The notes under the pieces were generated by a model that was not told the DNA's origin, did not search any database, and saw only the letters and a program-made list of their open reading frames with translations. The position numbers and the translations under genes are program-made. From positions 372,001 through 436,000 of the forward strand of contig NZ_FYDX01000006.1 in assembly GCF_900187455.1 (NCBI RefSeq): a stretch of DNA of 64,000 nucleotides, read 5' to 3'. Of the stretch, positions 1 through 10,276 are shown in pieces (the stretch's first letter is position 1; every line of letters begins with the position of its first letter). This stretch comes from Pseudomonas sp. Irchel 3E13. GTDB taxonomy: Bacteria; Pseudomonadota; Gammaproteobacteria; Pseudomonadales; Pseudomonadaceae.

Positions 1-750
1 TGGTCGTTCAATCCTCAGGTCGGGCTTCGGGGTGGCGGCAACGATGTTCACAACCTGGGGCAGATACGGCGTATCGCCGATGCGTTCCCCGCGCGGACCC
101 GCCCGCTGCCAGCTCGCGGGGCGCTTCAGGGCGAGGGCGTGATCGCCCGGTTTGATGCGGGCGCGAGCGACAACTACCTGTATTCATTGAATGCCCAAAG
201 CTGCGTGGTGGCGTGCCTGTACAACCCGACGACACGGGCGGGGGCGGTGATCCACGTCGATCACAACATCCGCGCACTGGTCGATGACGCCTTGTCCAGC
301 GCGCTGGCGCGCATAGGCCGCGGCGCAGGACACGAGCCGGTCAGGGCCACGCTGGTAGGCGGCGATTGGTTGTCCGGTGGTGCGGATATCGGCGGGCCGC
401 TCAGGTCGGCACTGCTGCGAAAGGGCATCCAGGCGAACTGGGATCACTGGTCCTATTCGTCGTGCATGGGCAACATTTACGGGGTCCGGCTCGATCTGGC
501 CGAGGGTGCGACCACGGTGTTCACCACCACCCGCAATGCGGTGCAAGAGGTGGTCGAGCCGATCCTGCGCGAGGCCAGCCAGGGCGGCAGGGGGATGATG
601 GCCCGGCGTGGCCAACGCTTCATGGCGCGCTTCCGTCAGGAGCCGCTGGTGCAGCGCTCCGACGGTTCGGTGCGTAATCTGGACGGCGCGCTCGCAAGCT
701 CCGCCCTGGTCGATGCCCAGGCCTTGCTGCTGACCACACTGACCCGCTGA
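1..750 (+). CDS. CheD/CNF-fold deamidase-like domain protein, 5' end outside window
   Basis: The frame is open from the first base, so the gene starts upstream; 249 residues are visible. Visible residues 62-85 match the catalytic layout of CheD-type glutamine deamidases. There is a hydroxyl residue (Ser62) six before Cys68 (in QSCVVACLYNP), and His85 follows 17 residues later (in AVIHVDH). CheD uses Thr, Cys and His with the same -6/+17 spacing. CNF-type toxins share this fold. A second conserved-looking block (VGGDWLSGGADIGGP) lies near residue 120, followed by a basic tail. There are no chemotaxis genes nearby and the N-terminus is missing, so a secreted or effector role is as likely as chemoreceptor deamidation. 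A GTG at base 139 is in frame but sits inside apparently coding sequence. The coding call is firm; the function is inferred. Confidence 0.6.
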   Translation, partial: WSFNPQVGLRGGGNDVHNLGQIRRIADAFPARTRPLPARGALQGEGVIARFDAGASDNYLYSLNAQSCVVACLYNPTTRAGAVIHVDHNIRALVDDALSSALARIGRGAGHEPVRATLVGGDWLSGGADIGGPLRSALLRKGIQANWDHWSYSSCMGNIYGVRLDLAEGATTVFTTTRNAVQEVVEPILREASQGGRGMMARRGQRFMARFRQEPLVQRSDGSVRNLDGALASSALVDAQALLLTTLTR

Positions 751-755
751 AAACG

Positions 756-790
756 AAAAAGCCCCGCACGGAATACGTGCGGGGCTTTTT
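756..790. terminator. Bidirectional Rho-independent terminator
   Basis: A perfect 15-bp inverted repeat (AAAAAGCCCCGCACG and its complement) around a 5-nt loop. It has an A-run on one side and a T-run on the other, so it can end transcripts on both strands. It lies between two convergent genes, the deamidase-like gene and accC. Confidence 0.93.
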
Positions 791-819
791 CCATTCGACC
801 GCTGGAGGCGGCTGGCTCG

Positions 820-2163
820 TTATTCCGAGGCCAGCTTGTGTTCCAGGTAGTGAATGTTGACGCCGCCCTTGCAGAAGGCTTCGTCACGTACCAGATCACG
901 GTGCAGCGGGATGTTGGTCTTGATCCCGTCAACCACGATTTCGTCCAGGGCATTGCGCATGCGCGCCATGGCTTCGTCGCGGTCTTTGCCGTAGGTGATC
1001 AGCTTGCCGATCAGCGAATCGTAGTTCGGCGGTACGGTGTAGCCGCTGTACAGGTGCGAATCGACGCGAACGCCGTTGCCTCCCGGAGCGTGGAAGTGCT
1101 TGACCTTGCCTGGGCTCGGAATGAACTTCTTCGGGTCTTCGGCGTTGATCCGGCACTCCAGGGCGTGACCGCGGATAACCACGTCATCCTGGGTGAACGA
1201 CAGCTTGTTGCCAGCGGCGATGCTGAGCATCTCCTTGACGATGTCGATACCGGTGACCATCTCCGAAACCGGGTGCTCAACCTGCACGCGGGTGTTCATC
1301 TCGATGAAGTAGAAGCTACCGTTCTCGTAGAGGAACTCGAAGGTGCCGGCGCCACGGTAGCCGATCTCGACGCACGCCTGGACGCAGCGGGCGAAGACTT
1401 CCTGACGGGCTTTTTCGTCGATGCCTGGAGCCGGCGCTTCTTCCAGTACTTTCTGGTGACGGCGCTGCAGGGAGCAGTCACGGTCGCCCAGATGTACGGC
1501 GTTGCCCTGACCGTCGGAGAGTACCTGAACTTCCACGTGACGTGGGTTGGTCAGGAACTTCTCCAGGTAGACCATCGGGTTGCCGAACGCTGCACCGGCT
1601 TCGGTGCGGGTCAGCTTGGCCGAGGAAATCAGGTCTTCTTCCTTGTGCACAACGCGCATGCCGCGACCACCACCGCCACCGGCGGCCTTGATGATCACCG
1701 GGTAGCCAACCTCGCGGGCGATTGCCAGCGCGGTTTCTTCGTCTTCCGGCAGCGGGCCGTCGGAGCCCGGTACGGTCGGAACGCCGGCCTGGATCATGGC
1801 GTGCTTGGCCGATACCTTGTCGCCCATCAGGCGAATGGTGTCGGCTTTCGGGCCGATGAAGGCAAATCCGGATTTCTCGACCTGCTCGGCGAAGTCGGCG
1901 TTTTCCGCGAGGAAGCCATAGCCAGGGTGAATGGCGGTGGCGCCGGTCACTTCGGCCGCGGCGATGATCGCGGGGATGTGCAGGTAGGAATCCTTGGACG
2001 ACGCCGGGCCAATGCACACGGACTCGTCAGCCAGGCCCAGGTGCATCAGCTCGCGGTCGGCCGTGGAGTGTACGGCGACGGTCTTGATGCCCAGTTCCTT
2101 GCAGGCTCGCAGGATACGCAGGGCAATTTCGCCGCGGTTGGCGATCAGAACTTTTTCCAACAT
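820..2163 (-). CDS. accC: Biotin carboxylase subunit of acetyl-CoA carboxylase
   Basis: A 447-residue protein, the usual AccC length. It carboxylates the biotin on AccB using ATP and bicarbonate, the first half of the acetyl-CoA carboxylase reaction that starts fatty acid synthesis in the cytoplasm. The N-terminus ([16 protein letters not shown]) is the family signature and fixes the start. The ATP-grasp glycine-rich loop (GGGGGRGM) is at residues 162-169, and an [10 protein letters not shown] motif lies further on. An in-frame ATG seven codons upstream is rejected, because the chosen ATG has a GGAGAG ribosome site and matches the family N-terminus. It starts 17 nt after the accB stop and is cotranscribed with it. 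Confidence 0.98.
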   Translation of the reverse strand: MLEKVLIANRGEIALRILRACKELGIKTVAVHSTADRELMHLGLADESVCIGPASSKDSYLHIPAIIAAAEVTGATAIHPGYGFLAENADFAEQVEKSGFAFIGPKADTIRLMGDKVSAKHAMIQAGVPTVPGSDGPLPEDEETALAIAREVGYPVIIKAAGGGGGRGMRVVHKEEDLISSAKLTRTEAGAAFGNPMVYLEKFLTNPRHVEVQVLSDGQGNAVHLGDRDCSLQRRHQKVLEEAPAPGIDEKARQEVFARCVQACVEIGYRGAGTFEFLYENGSFYFIEMNTRVQVEHPVSEMVTGIDIVKEMLSIAAGNKLSFTQDDVVIRGHALECRINAEDPKKFIPSPGKVKHFHAPGGNGVRVDSHLYSGYTVPPNYDSLIGKLITYGKDRDEAMARMRNALDEIVVDGIKTNIPLHRDLVRDEAFCKGGVNIHYLEHKLASE

Positions 2164-2180
2164 CGCAGGCTCTCCGCGGT

Positions 2181-2645
2181 TCAAACGATGGTGAACAGAG
2201 GCTGGTCGTATTCAACCGGCTGGCCGTCTTCTACCAGAACGGCGTCAATGACACCGCCGATTTCGGCTTCGATGTGGTTCATCATTTTCATCGCTTCGAC
2301 GATGCACAGGGTGTCGCCTTTCTTCACGCTCTGGCCGACTTCAACGAAGGCAGGCGAGGTTGGCGAACCTTTGCGGTAGAAGGTGCCGACCATTGGCGAG
2401 CGGATCACGGTGCCTTTCAGGGTTGGCGCGGCAGCGGCAGCTTCGGCAGCCGGAGCGGCGGCAGCGGCTGCGACAGGAGCCGGTGCAGGAGCGGCGGCCA
2501 TTGGAGCCGGCGCGTAGTACTGCTGGGCTGGAGTCTTGCTGTGGCGGCTGATGCGCACGGACTCTTCGCCTTCCTTGATTTCCAGCTCGTCGATGCCAGA
2601 TTCTTCCAGCAGCTCGATCAGTTTCTTGACTTTACGAATATCCAT
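2181..2645 (-). CDS. accB: Biotin carboxyl carrier protein of acetyl-CoA carboxylase
   Basis: A 154-residue protein carrying the biotin that shuttles CO2 between AccC and the carboxyltransferase. The N-terminal segment ([17 protein letters not shown]) is typical. An Ala/Pro-rich flexible linker spans about residues 40-75. The C-terminal biotinyl domain holds the EAMKMMN motif, with the acceptor Lys at residue 120. It lies between aroQ and accC on the same strand, 88 nt after aroQ and 17 nt before accC. This is the conserved aroQ-accB-accC order of Pseudomonas. Confidence 0.98.
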   Translation of the reverse strand: MDIRKVKKLIELLEESGIDELEIKEGEESVRISRHSKTPAQQYYAPAPMAAAPAPAPVAAAAAAPAAEAAAAAPTLKGTVIRSPMVGTFYRKGSPTSPAFVEVGQSVKKGDTLCIVEAMKMMNHIEAEIGGVIDAVLVEDGQPVEYDQPLFTIV

Positions 2646-2706
2646 TAATCATCAACTCCCAAGGTTCGGTCAGGGGCGTATGAACGTGATTCAAACGTTC
2701 TTGTAA

Positions 2707-2724
2707 GCCTGGCGATGGCCAGGC
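2707..2724 (-). terminator. Hairpin between aroQ and accB, possible attenuator
   Basis: A 7-bp perfect stem (GCCTGGC/GCCAGGC) with a 4-nt loop, 10 nt after the aroQ stop on the minus strand. Only a weak T-rich tail follows, so partial termination or RNA stabilisation is more likely than a full stop. accB may also have its own promoter in the 88-nt gap. Confidence 0.4.
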
Positions 2725-2733
2725 TCGCGTTAT

Positions 2734-3186
2734 TCAGGATTTTGCGGCGGCGGCCAGTTGTTCCAGGGCGGATTCCAGGGCCAGTCGGTAACCGCTGGCG
2801 CCCAGACCGCAGATCACCCCTACGGCAACATCCGAAAAGTAGGAGTGGTGACGGAACGGCTCGCGCTTGTGCACGTTGGACAAGTGCACTTCGATGAATG
2901 GGATGCTCACCGCCAGCAATGCGTCACGTAATGCGACGCTGGTGTGAGTAAAAGCAGCCGGATTGATCAGGATGAAGTCCACGCCTTCGTTGCGCGCGGC
3001 GTGGATCCGGTCGATCAGTTCGTATTCGGCGTTGCTTTGCAGGTATTGCAGATGATGGCCGGCGGCGCGGGCACGCTGCTCCAGGTCCTGGTTGATCTGC
3101 GCCAGGGTCACGGCGCCGTAGACACCGGGTTCGCGAGTCCCGAGCAGGTTCAGGTTGGGGCCGTGCAGCACCAGTAGTGTCGCCAT
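2734..3186 (-). CDS. aroQ: Type II 3-dehydroquinate dehydratase
   Basis: A 150-residue shikimate-pathway enzyme that dehydrates 3-dehydroquinate to 3-dehydroshikimate. The start is the ATG giving [16 protein letters not shown], the family N-terminus; an in-frame start 12 codons upstream gives an unrelated extension. Arg18 and Tyr23 in the flexible lid (GTREPGVYG) and the His of [17 protein letters not shown] (His101) are the expected active-site residues. It is the first gene of the aroQ-accB-accC operon, and the 175-nt gap upstream probably carries the operon promoter. Confidence 0.96.
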   Translation of the reverse strand: MATLLVLHGPNLNLLGTREPGVYGAVTLAQINQDLEQRARAAGHHLQYLQSNAEYELIDRIHAARNEGVDFILINPAAFTHTSVALRDALLAVSIPFIEVHLSNVHKREPFRHHSYFSDVAVGVICGLGASGYRLALESALEQLAAAAKS

Positions 3187-3361
3187 CTGCGCATCCTTTG
3201 ATTTTGTCGGACATAAATACAAGCGCGGCGACTATGCCGCAAAGAACCGAGCACTGTCCAGTTAACTGCAATAGCCAGCACGATGACCGAGATTCACGCA
3301 AAATATGTGACTATTTTGTTAAGTCCGGTCATTGGTAGCGGTTTTTTAATGGCCCCAGCAG

Positions 3362-5140
3362 TTATAGACGCAGATCGGCGCGGATGCGCTGCAAATGCTC
3401 AGCGAATTCCCCGGCGTTGGTCTCCCCGACCACCCTTGCCTCGGTTTTTTCGCTGCCGTTCGCCGCAAAGAACAACAGCGCGGGCGGGCCGAACAGTTGA
3501 TAGCGATCCAGCAGGGCGCGTTGTTCGGCGCTGCTCTGGGTGATATCGAAGCGAACCAGTCGGTATTCCTTGAGCAATGGCAGCACGTTCGGCGCATTCA
3601 GCACCTCGTGCTCGATGACCTTGCAACTGATGCACCAGTCGGCGTACCAGTCCAGCACCAGCGGTTGGCCGGCGGCTTTCGCCTCGGCCAGCACCCGGTC
3701 CAGTTCGGCGGGGCTGCTGATGGTTTGCCAGGTGTCGCTCGCTGTTGGCTGCGCGGTCACGGCGTTGCCGCTGACCGGAAGTGGTCGCAGCGGATCGCTC
3801 TGGCCGCTGAGCGCGCCATACCAGCAGGCCAGGGCATAGACCATCAGCACCAGACCGAGCAGTTGTGCCAGACGCTGGCGCGGGGTTTTCGGGATGAACT
3901 CGAGGGCGCCGAGGAACAGCGCCACACCCGCGGCCAGCAAGCCCACCAGCAACAGCGTGATCTGGCCGGGCAAAACACGGCTGAGCAGGCCGATCGCCAG
4001 GCCCAGCAACAGCACGCCGATGGCGTTTTTCACCGTGACCAGCCAAGGCCCGCTCTTCGGCAGCCAGGCCGCGCCGCCCGTCGCTACCAGCAGCAGCGGG
4101 GCGCCCATGCCCAGGCCCAGGGCAAAGAGTTTCAGAGCGCCGCCGACGGCGTCGCCGCTGGCGCTGATATAGAGCAGGGCGCCGGCCAATGGTGCAGACA
4201 CGCACGGCGAGACCAGCAGGCTGGAGACCACGCCGAGAACCGCCGCGCCCACCAGCGAGCCGCCTTTGGTATTCCCGGCGAGACGGTCCAGACGGTTGCT
4301 CACGGCTTGCGGCAGTTTCAGTTCGAACAGGCCGAACATGGCCAGGGCGAACGCCACGAAGAACAGCGAGAACGGCACCAGCACCCAGGCCGATTGCAGG
4401 CGTGCCTGCAGGTTGAGGCCGGCGCCGAACAGGCCCATCAAAGCGCCGAGCAGGGCGAAACAGGCGGCCATCGGCAGCACGTAGGCCAGCGACAGCGCAA
4501 GGCCGCGCCAGCCGCCGACCTGACCGCGCAGCACCACGCCGGAGAGGATCGGCAGCATGGGCAGCACGCAGGGGGTGAAGGTCAGACCGACGCCGGCGAG
4601 GAAGAACAGCAGCAGGCTTTTCCAGTTGCTCTCGGTTGCGACCGGGGCGCCGCTGGTAACCGGTGTTGCCGCGCCGACGCCGGCGATGCTCAGGCGCTCG
4701 GTTTCCGGCGGATAGCACAGGCCCTTGTCGGCGCAGCCCTGGTAGGTCACCAGCAGGGTGAACGGGCGTTTATCGTCGGTGCGCGGCAGGTCGATATCGA
4801 GGATGCCGTGGTAGACCTCGACATCGCCGAAGAACTCATCGTGCTTGGCCTCGCCCTGCGGCAATTGGGCGCTGCCCAGAACGATGTCGGCGGGTTCGGT
4901 GCGGAACTGGAAGCGGTGGCGGTAGAGGTAATAGCCCTCGCTGGCGACGAAGCGCAGCTTGATCCCTTGGGCGTCGCCCTGGATCAGGTTGAGCTTGAAG
5001 GCTTCGCGCACCGGCAGGAAATCGGCGCTGTTGTTCAGGGAAGAAGCGCCCAGTGTGGCGCTGGGGCGGCTGTCGAAAAGGCCGGTGGCCACGGCGGGCA
5101 TGGCCAGGACCAGCAGCAGGAGGCAGAGCAGACGACGCAT
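3362..5140 (-). CDS. dsbD: Thiol:disulfide interchange protein DsbD
   Basis: A 592-residue, three-domain inner-membrane protein that passes electrons from cytoplasmic thioredoxin to periplasmic DsbC/DsbE-type reductases. A signal peptide (residues 1-19) is followed by the periplasmic alpha domain with the reactive pair Cys136/Cys142 (GCADKGLCYPP). The eight-helix membrane domain carries its two cysteines in FTPCVLPMLP and SPCVSAPL. The thioredoxin-like gamma domain has WCISC (Cys503/Cys506). All key cysteines are present, so it should be active. The gene is also called dipZ. It stands alone upstream of aroQ on the same strand. Confidence 0.96.
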   Translation of the reverse strand: MRRLLCLLLLVLAMPAVATGLFDSRPSATLGASSLNNSADFLPVREAFKLNLIQGDAQGIKLRFVASEGYYLYRHRFQFRTEPADIVLGSAQLPQGEAKHDEFFGDVEVYHGILDIDLPRTDDKRPFTLLVTYQGCADKGLCYPPETERLSIAGVGAATPVTSGAPVATESNWKSLLLFFLAGVGLTFTPCVLPMLPILSGVVLRGQVGGWRGLALSLAYVLPMAACFALLGALMGLFGAGLNLQARLQSAWVLVPFSLFFVAFALAMFGLFELKLPQAVSNRLDRLAGNTKGGSLVGAAVLGVVSSLLVSPCVSAPLAGALLYISASGDAVGGALKLFALGLGMGAPLLLVATGGAAWLPKSGPWLVTVKNAIGVLLLGLAIGLLSRVLPGQITLLLVGLLAAGVALFLGALEFIPKTPRQRLAQLLGLVLMVYALACWYGALSGQSDPLRPLPVSGNAVTAQPTASDTWQTISSPAELDRVLAEAKAAGQPLVLDWYADWCISCKVIEHEVLNAPNVLPLLKEYRLVRFDITQSSAEQRALLDRYQLFGPPALLFFAANGSEKTEARVVGETNAGEFAEHLQRIRADLRL

Positions 5141-5238
5141 GATGGTCTCGCGGGTGCGGAGGTGGTCGCATGATAGCGGAGTCTGGGGATTGCTGTGTTG
5201 TTGAGGGCCGAACCGCAGCGATTAGGCCCGAAAGCCAC

Positions 5239-7200
5239 CTACAAACGGAACGCCCGAACCGCCGTATTCAGCTCTCCACCAAGCCTCAGCAACTGCTCAC
5301 CCTGATCCCGTCCTTCGCCGATCCGCTGCAAATTGTCCTCACCCAGACCATGAATCCGTTCACTGTGATCGCGGATCTCGCTGACCGCGCCGCTCTGCTG
5401 CGCGGTGACATCGGCGATGCGCTCGGCGGTGTCGGCGATGGTCTGGATCGCAGTGACGATTTCATCCAGCGCACCATCGGCGGCCTGGGCCTGATTGGCG
5501 GTGGCTTCGGCGTGTTCGAGCTGGGCGCGCATGCCGTCCACCGACTCGCGCGCCGCTTGTTGCAGGCGGGTGATGAGGGTCTGGATCTCCCCCGTGGCGC
5601 CTGTGGTGCGCTGCGCCAGTGAGCGGACTTCCTCGGCCACCACGGCAAAGCCGCGGCCCATTTCGCCGGCCCGCGCCGCTTCGATCGCGGCATTCAGGGC
5701 CAGCAGGTTGGTCTGCTCGGCGATAGCGCGAATCACCGTCAGGACGCCGCCGATGGTCGCCGACTCCTGGGCCAGTTCTTCGATCATCTGCGCGTTGCCT
5801 TGCACTTCGTCCACCAGCTTGCGCAGCCCGGTCAGGCTCTGGCCGATCACGGCCTGGCCCTGTTCCACTGCTTCACCGGCCTGACGGCTGGCGTCGGCGG
5901 CCTGGCTGGCATCGCCTGCGACCTGGACGATCGTGGCTTCCAGTTCACCCAGCGCATCGCGAATCTGCGCGGTATCGCCGGCCTGGCGCTCGGCGCCGTC
6001 GTGCAGGGCGCTGCTCATGCCGGCCAGGGCGTGGCTGCTGCCGGCGACCTGTTCGGCGTTATGACGGATGGTCCCCACCAGTTCCACCAGGTAGTCGCGC
6101 AGGCGGTTCAGGGAATCCTGAATGTCGTGCATCTCGCGGTTGCTGGGCGGCAGGGCGATCGGCTTGCTGAAATCGCCGCTGGCCCAGTCCGACAGCGCCG
6201 GGTCGAGGTTGGTCAGTACCCGCGCCAGACGCCGCTGCAGGCGGTCGATCACCAGGGCGATCAGCAGAATCAGAGCGATCATGACGCCTTGCATCAGGCG
6301 CACTTCGCTCTGGATCTGGGCGTGCTGGCTGCGTACGCCGGGCTCCAGATCGGCGATGGCCTGCTGCACAGCGGCGATGCGCGATTGAGTGGTAGCCGCC
6401 AGCTCACCGCGGCGCTGGATCTGCTCGCGGGTGCGTTGCAGTTCCGCAGGGTAGCGACTGATCAGGCTGTTGAGTTCGCGGCGCAGGCCGACGGCGGTGT
6501 CTTCGGCCTCGCTCTTGCTCTCGCTTTCCAGGCCCATCATGGAGGCGAAATCGTCGGAACCCGAGGCACTGGCTTCCTTGACCCCCAGCAGCGGCAGGCC
6601 ATCGAGAATGCGCGCCTGCCCGGCAATCAGGTTGAGTTCCCGTTCGACTTCCTCGGCCAGCTCGCTGCGGCCGCTGCTGACCAGCTTGTCGCGGGCCAGG
6701 GACAGGCGACTCAGGTGCAGCCCGGCTTCGAACAGCGGCGTGGTATAGCGCGCCGCTTCGCTGTTCTGGCTGTTCTGGCTGTAGCGCAGCCACTGTTCCA
6801 GGTTGGCGCCCAGTTCGCGTTCGGCCTGCAACAGCAGGGCCTGCGGATCCCCGGCCAGCTTGCCGGCGGCCAACAGTTCGTTGCTGGTGAAGGTGGCCAG
6901 GCTGTCCAGGCTCGGGCGCACGCTTTGCGCCAGTTCGGCCGGCAGTTGGCCCAGTTCTTCCTGCAACTGCTGGGTGGCCTGCAGGGCCGTGGCATGTTGC
7001 AGGGCGTCGCCGCTGGCGAGGTAGGTCTGGATGTTGCGCGCCACCCCGTTCTGGAACTGCTGGGACAGGCCCAGGTAACGCTCCATCAGCAGATAGGGTC
7101 GCTCCAGCGCGCGTTGCGACCACCACAAGGTGGCGCCCAGGGCGAGGCAGACCAGGACCAGTAACAGGGTGTTCAGATTGGTGAGCAGCTTGAGGCGCAT
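5239..7200 (-). CDS. ctpL: Methyl-accepting chemotaxis protein, CtpL-like
   Basis: A 653-residue transmembrane chemoreceptor. An N-terminal membrane helix lies at about residues 6-24, then a long, mostly helical periplasmic region of about 270 residues of the double four-helix-bundle (HBM) size class. A second helix ([14 protein letters not shown]), a HAMP region and the cytoplasmic signalling domain follow, with the hairpin tip [18 protein letters not shown]. Its position between dsbD and gcbA equals that of P. aeruginosa ctpL (PA4844), which responds to phosphate and some aromatics. The ligand here is not provable from sequence. ATG at 7200 was chosen; an in-frame TTG five codons upstream also lacks a good ribosome site. 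Confidence 0.8.
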   Translation of the reverse strand: MRLKLLTNLNTLLLVLVCLALGATLWWSQRALERPYLLMERYLGLSQQFQNGVARNIQTYLASGDALQHATALQATQQLQEELGQLPAELAQSVRPSLDSLATFTSNELLAAGKLAGDPQALLLQAERELGANLEQWLRYSQNSQNSEAARYTTPLFEAGLHLSRLSLARDKLVSSGRSELAEEVERELNLIAGQARILDGLPLLGVKEASASGSDDFASMMGLESESKSEAEDTAVGLRRELNSLISRYPAELQRTREQIQRRGELAATTQSRIAAVQQAIADLEPGVRSQHAQIQSEVRLMQGVMIALILLIALVIDRLQRRLARVLTNLDPALSDWASGDFSKPIALPPSNREMHDIQDSLNRLRDYLVELVGTIRHNAEQVAGSSHALAGMSSALHDGAERQAGDTAQIRDALGELEATIVQVAGDASQAADASRQAGEAVEQGQAVIGQSLTGLRKLVDEVQGNAQMIEELAQESATIGGVLTVIRAIAEQTNLLALNAAIEAARAGEMGRGFAVVAEEVRSLAQRTTGATGEIQTLITRLQQAARESVDGMRAQLEHAEATANQAQAADGALDEIVTAIQTIADTAERIADVTAQQSGAVSEIRDHSERIHGLGEDNLQRIGEGRDQGEQLLRLGGELNTAVRAFRL

Positions 7201-7307
7201 GTGCGTGACTACCAACGGCTGGATGGCAAGTCACTGAACTTATTGCGCTTTTATGACGGGGTTATGACGAAGCGGGCCACTTGGTCAAAAAAAGTGGCCA
7301 TTTGATT

Positions 7308-8924
7308 TCATGTCTCGACCCGCAGCACCCGATTGCGCCCGGCGGCCTTGGCGCGGTACAGCGCTTCGTCGGCGGCGGTGGCCATGCTCAGGGCGTCGAG
7401 TTCGTCATTCAGTTCCACCACGCCGGCGCTGAAGGTGCAGAACAGGTCCTGCGGCTGAGCGGGGTAGTGGATCTCGGCGAAGCGCCGGCGGATCTCGTCG
7501 AGCACTTTGTGCGCGGAGCCGACGTCGGTGTTAGGCATGACGATGGCGAACTCTTCACCGCCGTAGCGGCCGATGAAGTCGGTCTTGCGCAGGCGTTGCT
7601 TGAGAAACAGCGCCAGGCTCTTGATCACCCGGTCGCCCATGGGGTGCCCGTGGCTGTCGTTGACCTTCTTGAAGTGGTCGATATCGAGCATGGCGAAGCT
7701 CAGCGGCAGGCTCTCGCGGCGGGCGCGGAAGCTGCAGTCTTCGAGCAGTTGTAGGATGTGGGTGTGGTTGTAGAGGCCGGTGAGGCTGTCACGAACCATC
7801 CGCGATTTCAGATTGCGGGCGCGGGCGGCGCGGTTGCGCACGGTGGTGATCAGGTGGCGCGAGCGGATCGGCTTGGTCAGGAAGTCGTCGCCGCCTTCGC
7901 TCATGGCGTCGAGTTGCTTGTCCAGGTCGTCTTCGGCGGAGAGGTAGATGATCGGCACGCTGACGTAGCGGTCGTTGTGGCGGATCACCTTGGCCAGCTC
8001 GGCGCCGGTGCAGGCCGGCATGTACATGTCGAGGATGATCAGGTCGGGCTGGAAATCGGCCAGCTCGGCCATGGTCTGGATCGGATCGGTGAGCGTGCGG
8101 GTGACGATGCCGGCATTGTTCAGCAGGCGTTCGGTGTGCAGGCCCTGGGCGCGGGAGTCGTCGATGATGAGGACGCGAAACGGCTCGTACTGGGCGACGC
8201 TGGTGAGCAGTTCGACTTTCTCCAGCAGGCTCGACGCTTCGAGGGTGCCGGTGAGAAATTCCTGGCCGCCGGCGCGCACTGCCGCGAGGCGGGTCGGGGT
8301 ATCGGTTTCATGCAGGCTGAAGAACAGCAGCGGCACGCGCTGTTCCAGACCTTGCTGGGCTTGTTCCGCGAGCTTCAGGCCCTGGCCGGGACCGCCGAAA
8401 TCCACGTCCATGACGATCGCCGAGGGCAGGCGCTCGCTCATCGACGCGTTGAAGGCGTTGGCACAGTCCAGCGCTTCCACGCCCAAGCCGAAGAACTCCA
8501 GTTGCTTGACCAGGCGCTCGGCCCGGTCATGGTCCTGAAGCATGATGTAGACCGGCTTGCGCAGCGGTGGCAGCGGCGTCTGTTCAAGGCGGTCGCCCTG
8601 ACGCAGGCCGGTGCGCGACAGGCGCTGCATCAAGCGGTTGAGTTCGCTGATCAGGTTGCTGCTCAGCCGCGCGCTGTTGGCTTCGACCGCGTCCAGCACC
8701 TCGCCGATGGCGTCGGCCAGCAGGCTGTGTTCCGGTTGCTCGAAACGTACGGCGTAACGTTGCAGGCGCAGATTGGCCTCGCACAGTTCGCCCAGGTCGC
8801 CGGTGGACCATTCGCTGCGTTGCAGTCGCTGCCAGATCTCGAGGATCTGCCGGGCCTGATGAATGACCCGCTGGGCAAAGTGTTGCTTTAGTCGCTCGCG
8901 ATTCGGGTCTTCTGGCTCGGTCAT
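7308..8924 (-). CDS. gcbA: Diguanylate cyclase GcbA with two receiver-like domains
   Basis: A 538-residue enzyme making cyclic di-GMP from two GTP. Residues 1-100 are helical and HPt-like but lack an obvious phosphorylatable histidine motif. The first receiver-like domain is degenerate (AIVMDVDFGG). The second is canonical (VLIIDDSRAQ, ILDMYMPACTG, FLTKPI). The C-terminal catalytic domain has an intact GGEEF signature and an RxxD inhibitory site (RKTD) five residues before it, so product feedback is expected. Position and architecture match GcbA, which promotes surface attachment in P. fluorescens. That fits the pilus and adhesin genes later in the window. Confidence 0.9.
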   Translation of the reverse strand: MTEPEDPNRERLKQHFAQRVIHQARQILEIWQRLQRSEWSTGDLGELCEANLRLQRYAVRFEQPEHSLLADAIGEVLDAVEANSARLSSNLISELNRLMQRLSRTGLRQGDRLEQTPLPPLRKPVYIMLQDHDRAERLVKQLEFFGLGVEALDCANAFNASMSERLPSAIVMDVDFGGPGQGLKLAEQAQQGLEQRVPLLFFSLHETDTPTRLAAVRAGGQEFLTGTLEASSLLEKVELLTSVAQYEPFRVLIIDDSRAQGLHTERLLNNAGIVTRTLTDPIQTMAELADFQPDLIILDMYMPACTGAELAKVIRHNDRYVSVPIIYLSAEDDLDKQLDAMSEGGDDFLTKPIRSRHLITTVRNRAARARNLKSRMVRDSLTGLYNHTHILQLLEDCSFRARRESLPLSFAMLDIDHFKKVNDSHGHPMGDRVIKSLALFLKQRLRKTDFIGRYGGEEFAIVMPNTDVGSAHKVLDEIRRRFAEIHYPAQPQDLFCTFSAGVVELNDELDALSMATAADEALYRAKAAGRNRVLRVET

Positions 8925-9205
8925 GTCCTGACTACTTATAAAGGTGAGGCAGTTCGAGTGATGGCTCTATGCTAGCACCACTTTCTGAGCAAACGAGTGC
9001 CCTGCATCAATTTTTTGACGCCGGAGAACAATTCAGTTCCTGACCCGTGAGTCGTTTATGCGATCCTCTGCCCTTGCTTTATAGTGCTGACACTCAGGCC
9101 GCCCCGGCGCCCGCGCATTTTCCGACAATCGTCGATGCGTCGGCACCAATGCCCGGAGGTTGCGGTCGAACCCTGGAAATGCCCCTGACCGATAAGGACA
9201 ACGCC

Positions 9206-10276
9206 ATGCTTGACTGGAAAAACCGTACGGGCAGCGCCGAAGCGCGCGAGGAGCGCAGCGCTGGTCGTTCCACGCCGAAAGACAGCTATTTCCGCGGCCT
9301 GCTCAGCCGTTCGCTGGCGGTAGTGATCGGCCTGTACCTGTTGGTGACGGTCGGCCTGGGTTGGTACTGGAGCGAGGAGCCGGCGCTGTTCCCCGTGCAG
9401 CAGAACGCCCAGATCGCCGCCGAGCAGAGCGGCCAGCAGATGGTGATCGGCTACACCACCATCGAAACCCTCAAGACTGTCGCCGGCACCCTGCTGAACA
9501 AGCCGGGCGGCTACATCTCCAACGACCGCTTCCCGCCGGGACTGTGGATGGACAACATGCCGAGCTGGGAATACGGCGTGCTGGTCCAGGTCCGCGATCT
9601 GTCCCGCGCCCTGCGCAAGGACTTCGCCCGCTCGCAGTCGCAATCGACCGAAGACGCCGATCTGGCCAAGGCCGAGCCGCGCTTCAACTTCGACAACAAG
9701 AGCTGGATCCTGCCGTCGAGCGAGTCCGAGTTCGAAGAAGGCATCAAGTCCCTGAGCCGCTATCAGGCTCGCCTGGCCGCCGCTGACAAGGGCGCGATCT
9801 TCTACACCCGCGCCGACAACCTGAACAACTGGCTGGGCGATGTCGCCACCCGTCTGGGCTCGTTGTCGCAGCGCCTGTCGGCCAGCGTTGGCCGGGTCAA
9901 GCTCAACAGCACCCTGAAAACCGAGGCGGTGGTCGCGGGTCAGGCACCGCAGCTGGATGAAGAGCTGGTTGAAACCCCGTGGATGCAGATCGACAACGTG
10001 TTCTACGAGGCCCGCGGTCAGGCCTGGGCGCTGTCGCACCTGCTGCGTGCCATCGAGGTGGACTTCGCCGACGTGCTGGCGAAGAAGAACGCAACCGTCA
10101 GCGTGCGGCAGATCATCCGCGAGCTGGAAGCTTCGCAGGAAGCGCTGTGGAGCCCGATGGTGCTGAACGGCAGCGGCTTCGGCATGTGGGCCAACCACTC
10201 GCTGGTCATGGCCAACTACATTTCCCGGGCCAACGCCGCAGTCATCGATCTGCGCCAGTTGCTGTCCCAGGGCTGA
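9206..10276 (+). CDS. DUF2333 family membrane-anchored protein
   Basis: A 356-residue protein of unknown function. It has a short basic cytoplasmic N-terminus and one membrane helix at about residues 36-55 (SLAVVIGLYLLVTVGLGWYW). A mainly helical, presumably periplasmic domain of about 300 residues follows. The ATG at 9206 has an AAGGAC ribosome site. The frame is open 53 codons further upstream, but that extension is proline-rich and precedes the likely promoter region. It overlaps the next gene by a single base (stop-start TGATG), so the two are translationally coupled. It corresponds to the conserved gene between gcbA and the Nudix gene in other pseudomonads. Confidence 0.85.
   Translation: MLDWKNRTGSAEAREERSAGRSTPKDSYFRGLLSRSLAVVIGLYLLVTVGLGWYWSEEPALFPVQQNAQIAAEQSGQQMVIGYTTIETLKTVAGTLLNKPGGYISNDRFPPGLWMDNMPSWEYGVLVQVRDLSRALRKDFARSQSQSTEDADLAKAEPRFNFDNKSWILPSSESEFEEGIKSLSRYQARLAAADKGAIFYTRADNLNNWLGDVATRLGSLSQRLSASVGRVKLNSTLKTEAVVAGQAPQLDEELVETPWMQIDNVFYEARGQAWALSHLLRAIEVDFADVLAKKNATVSVRQIIRELEASQEALWSPMVLNGSGFGMWANHSLVMANYISRANAAVIDLRQLLSQG

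Noticed and set aside
838..5173. Long plus-strand frames opposite accC and dsbD
   Set aside because: Sense-strand genes have full family signatures. The antisense products are low-complexity and lack domains.
9047..9205. N-terminal extension of the DUF2333 protein
   Set aside because: Proline-rich, no ribosome site, and likely to overlap the promoter. The ATG at 9206 has AAGGAC and begins a normal membrane protein.
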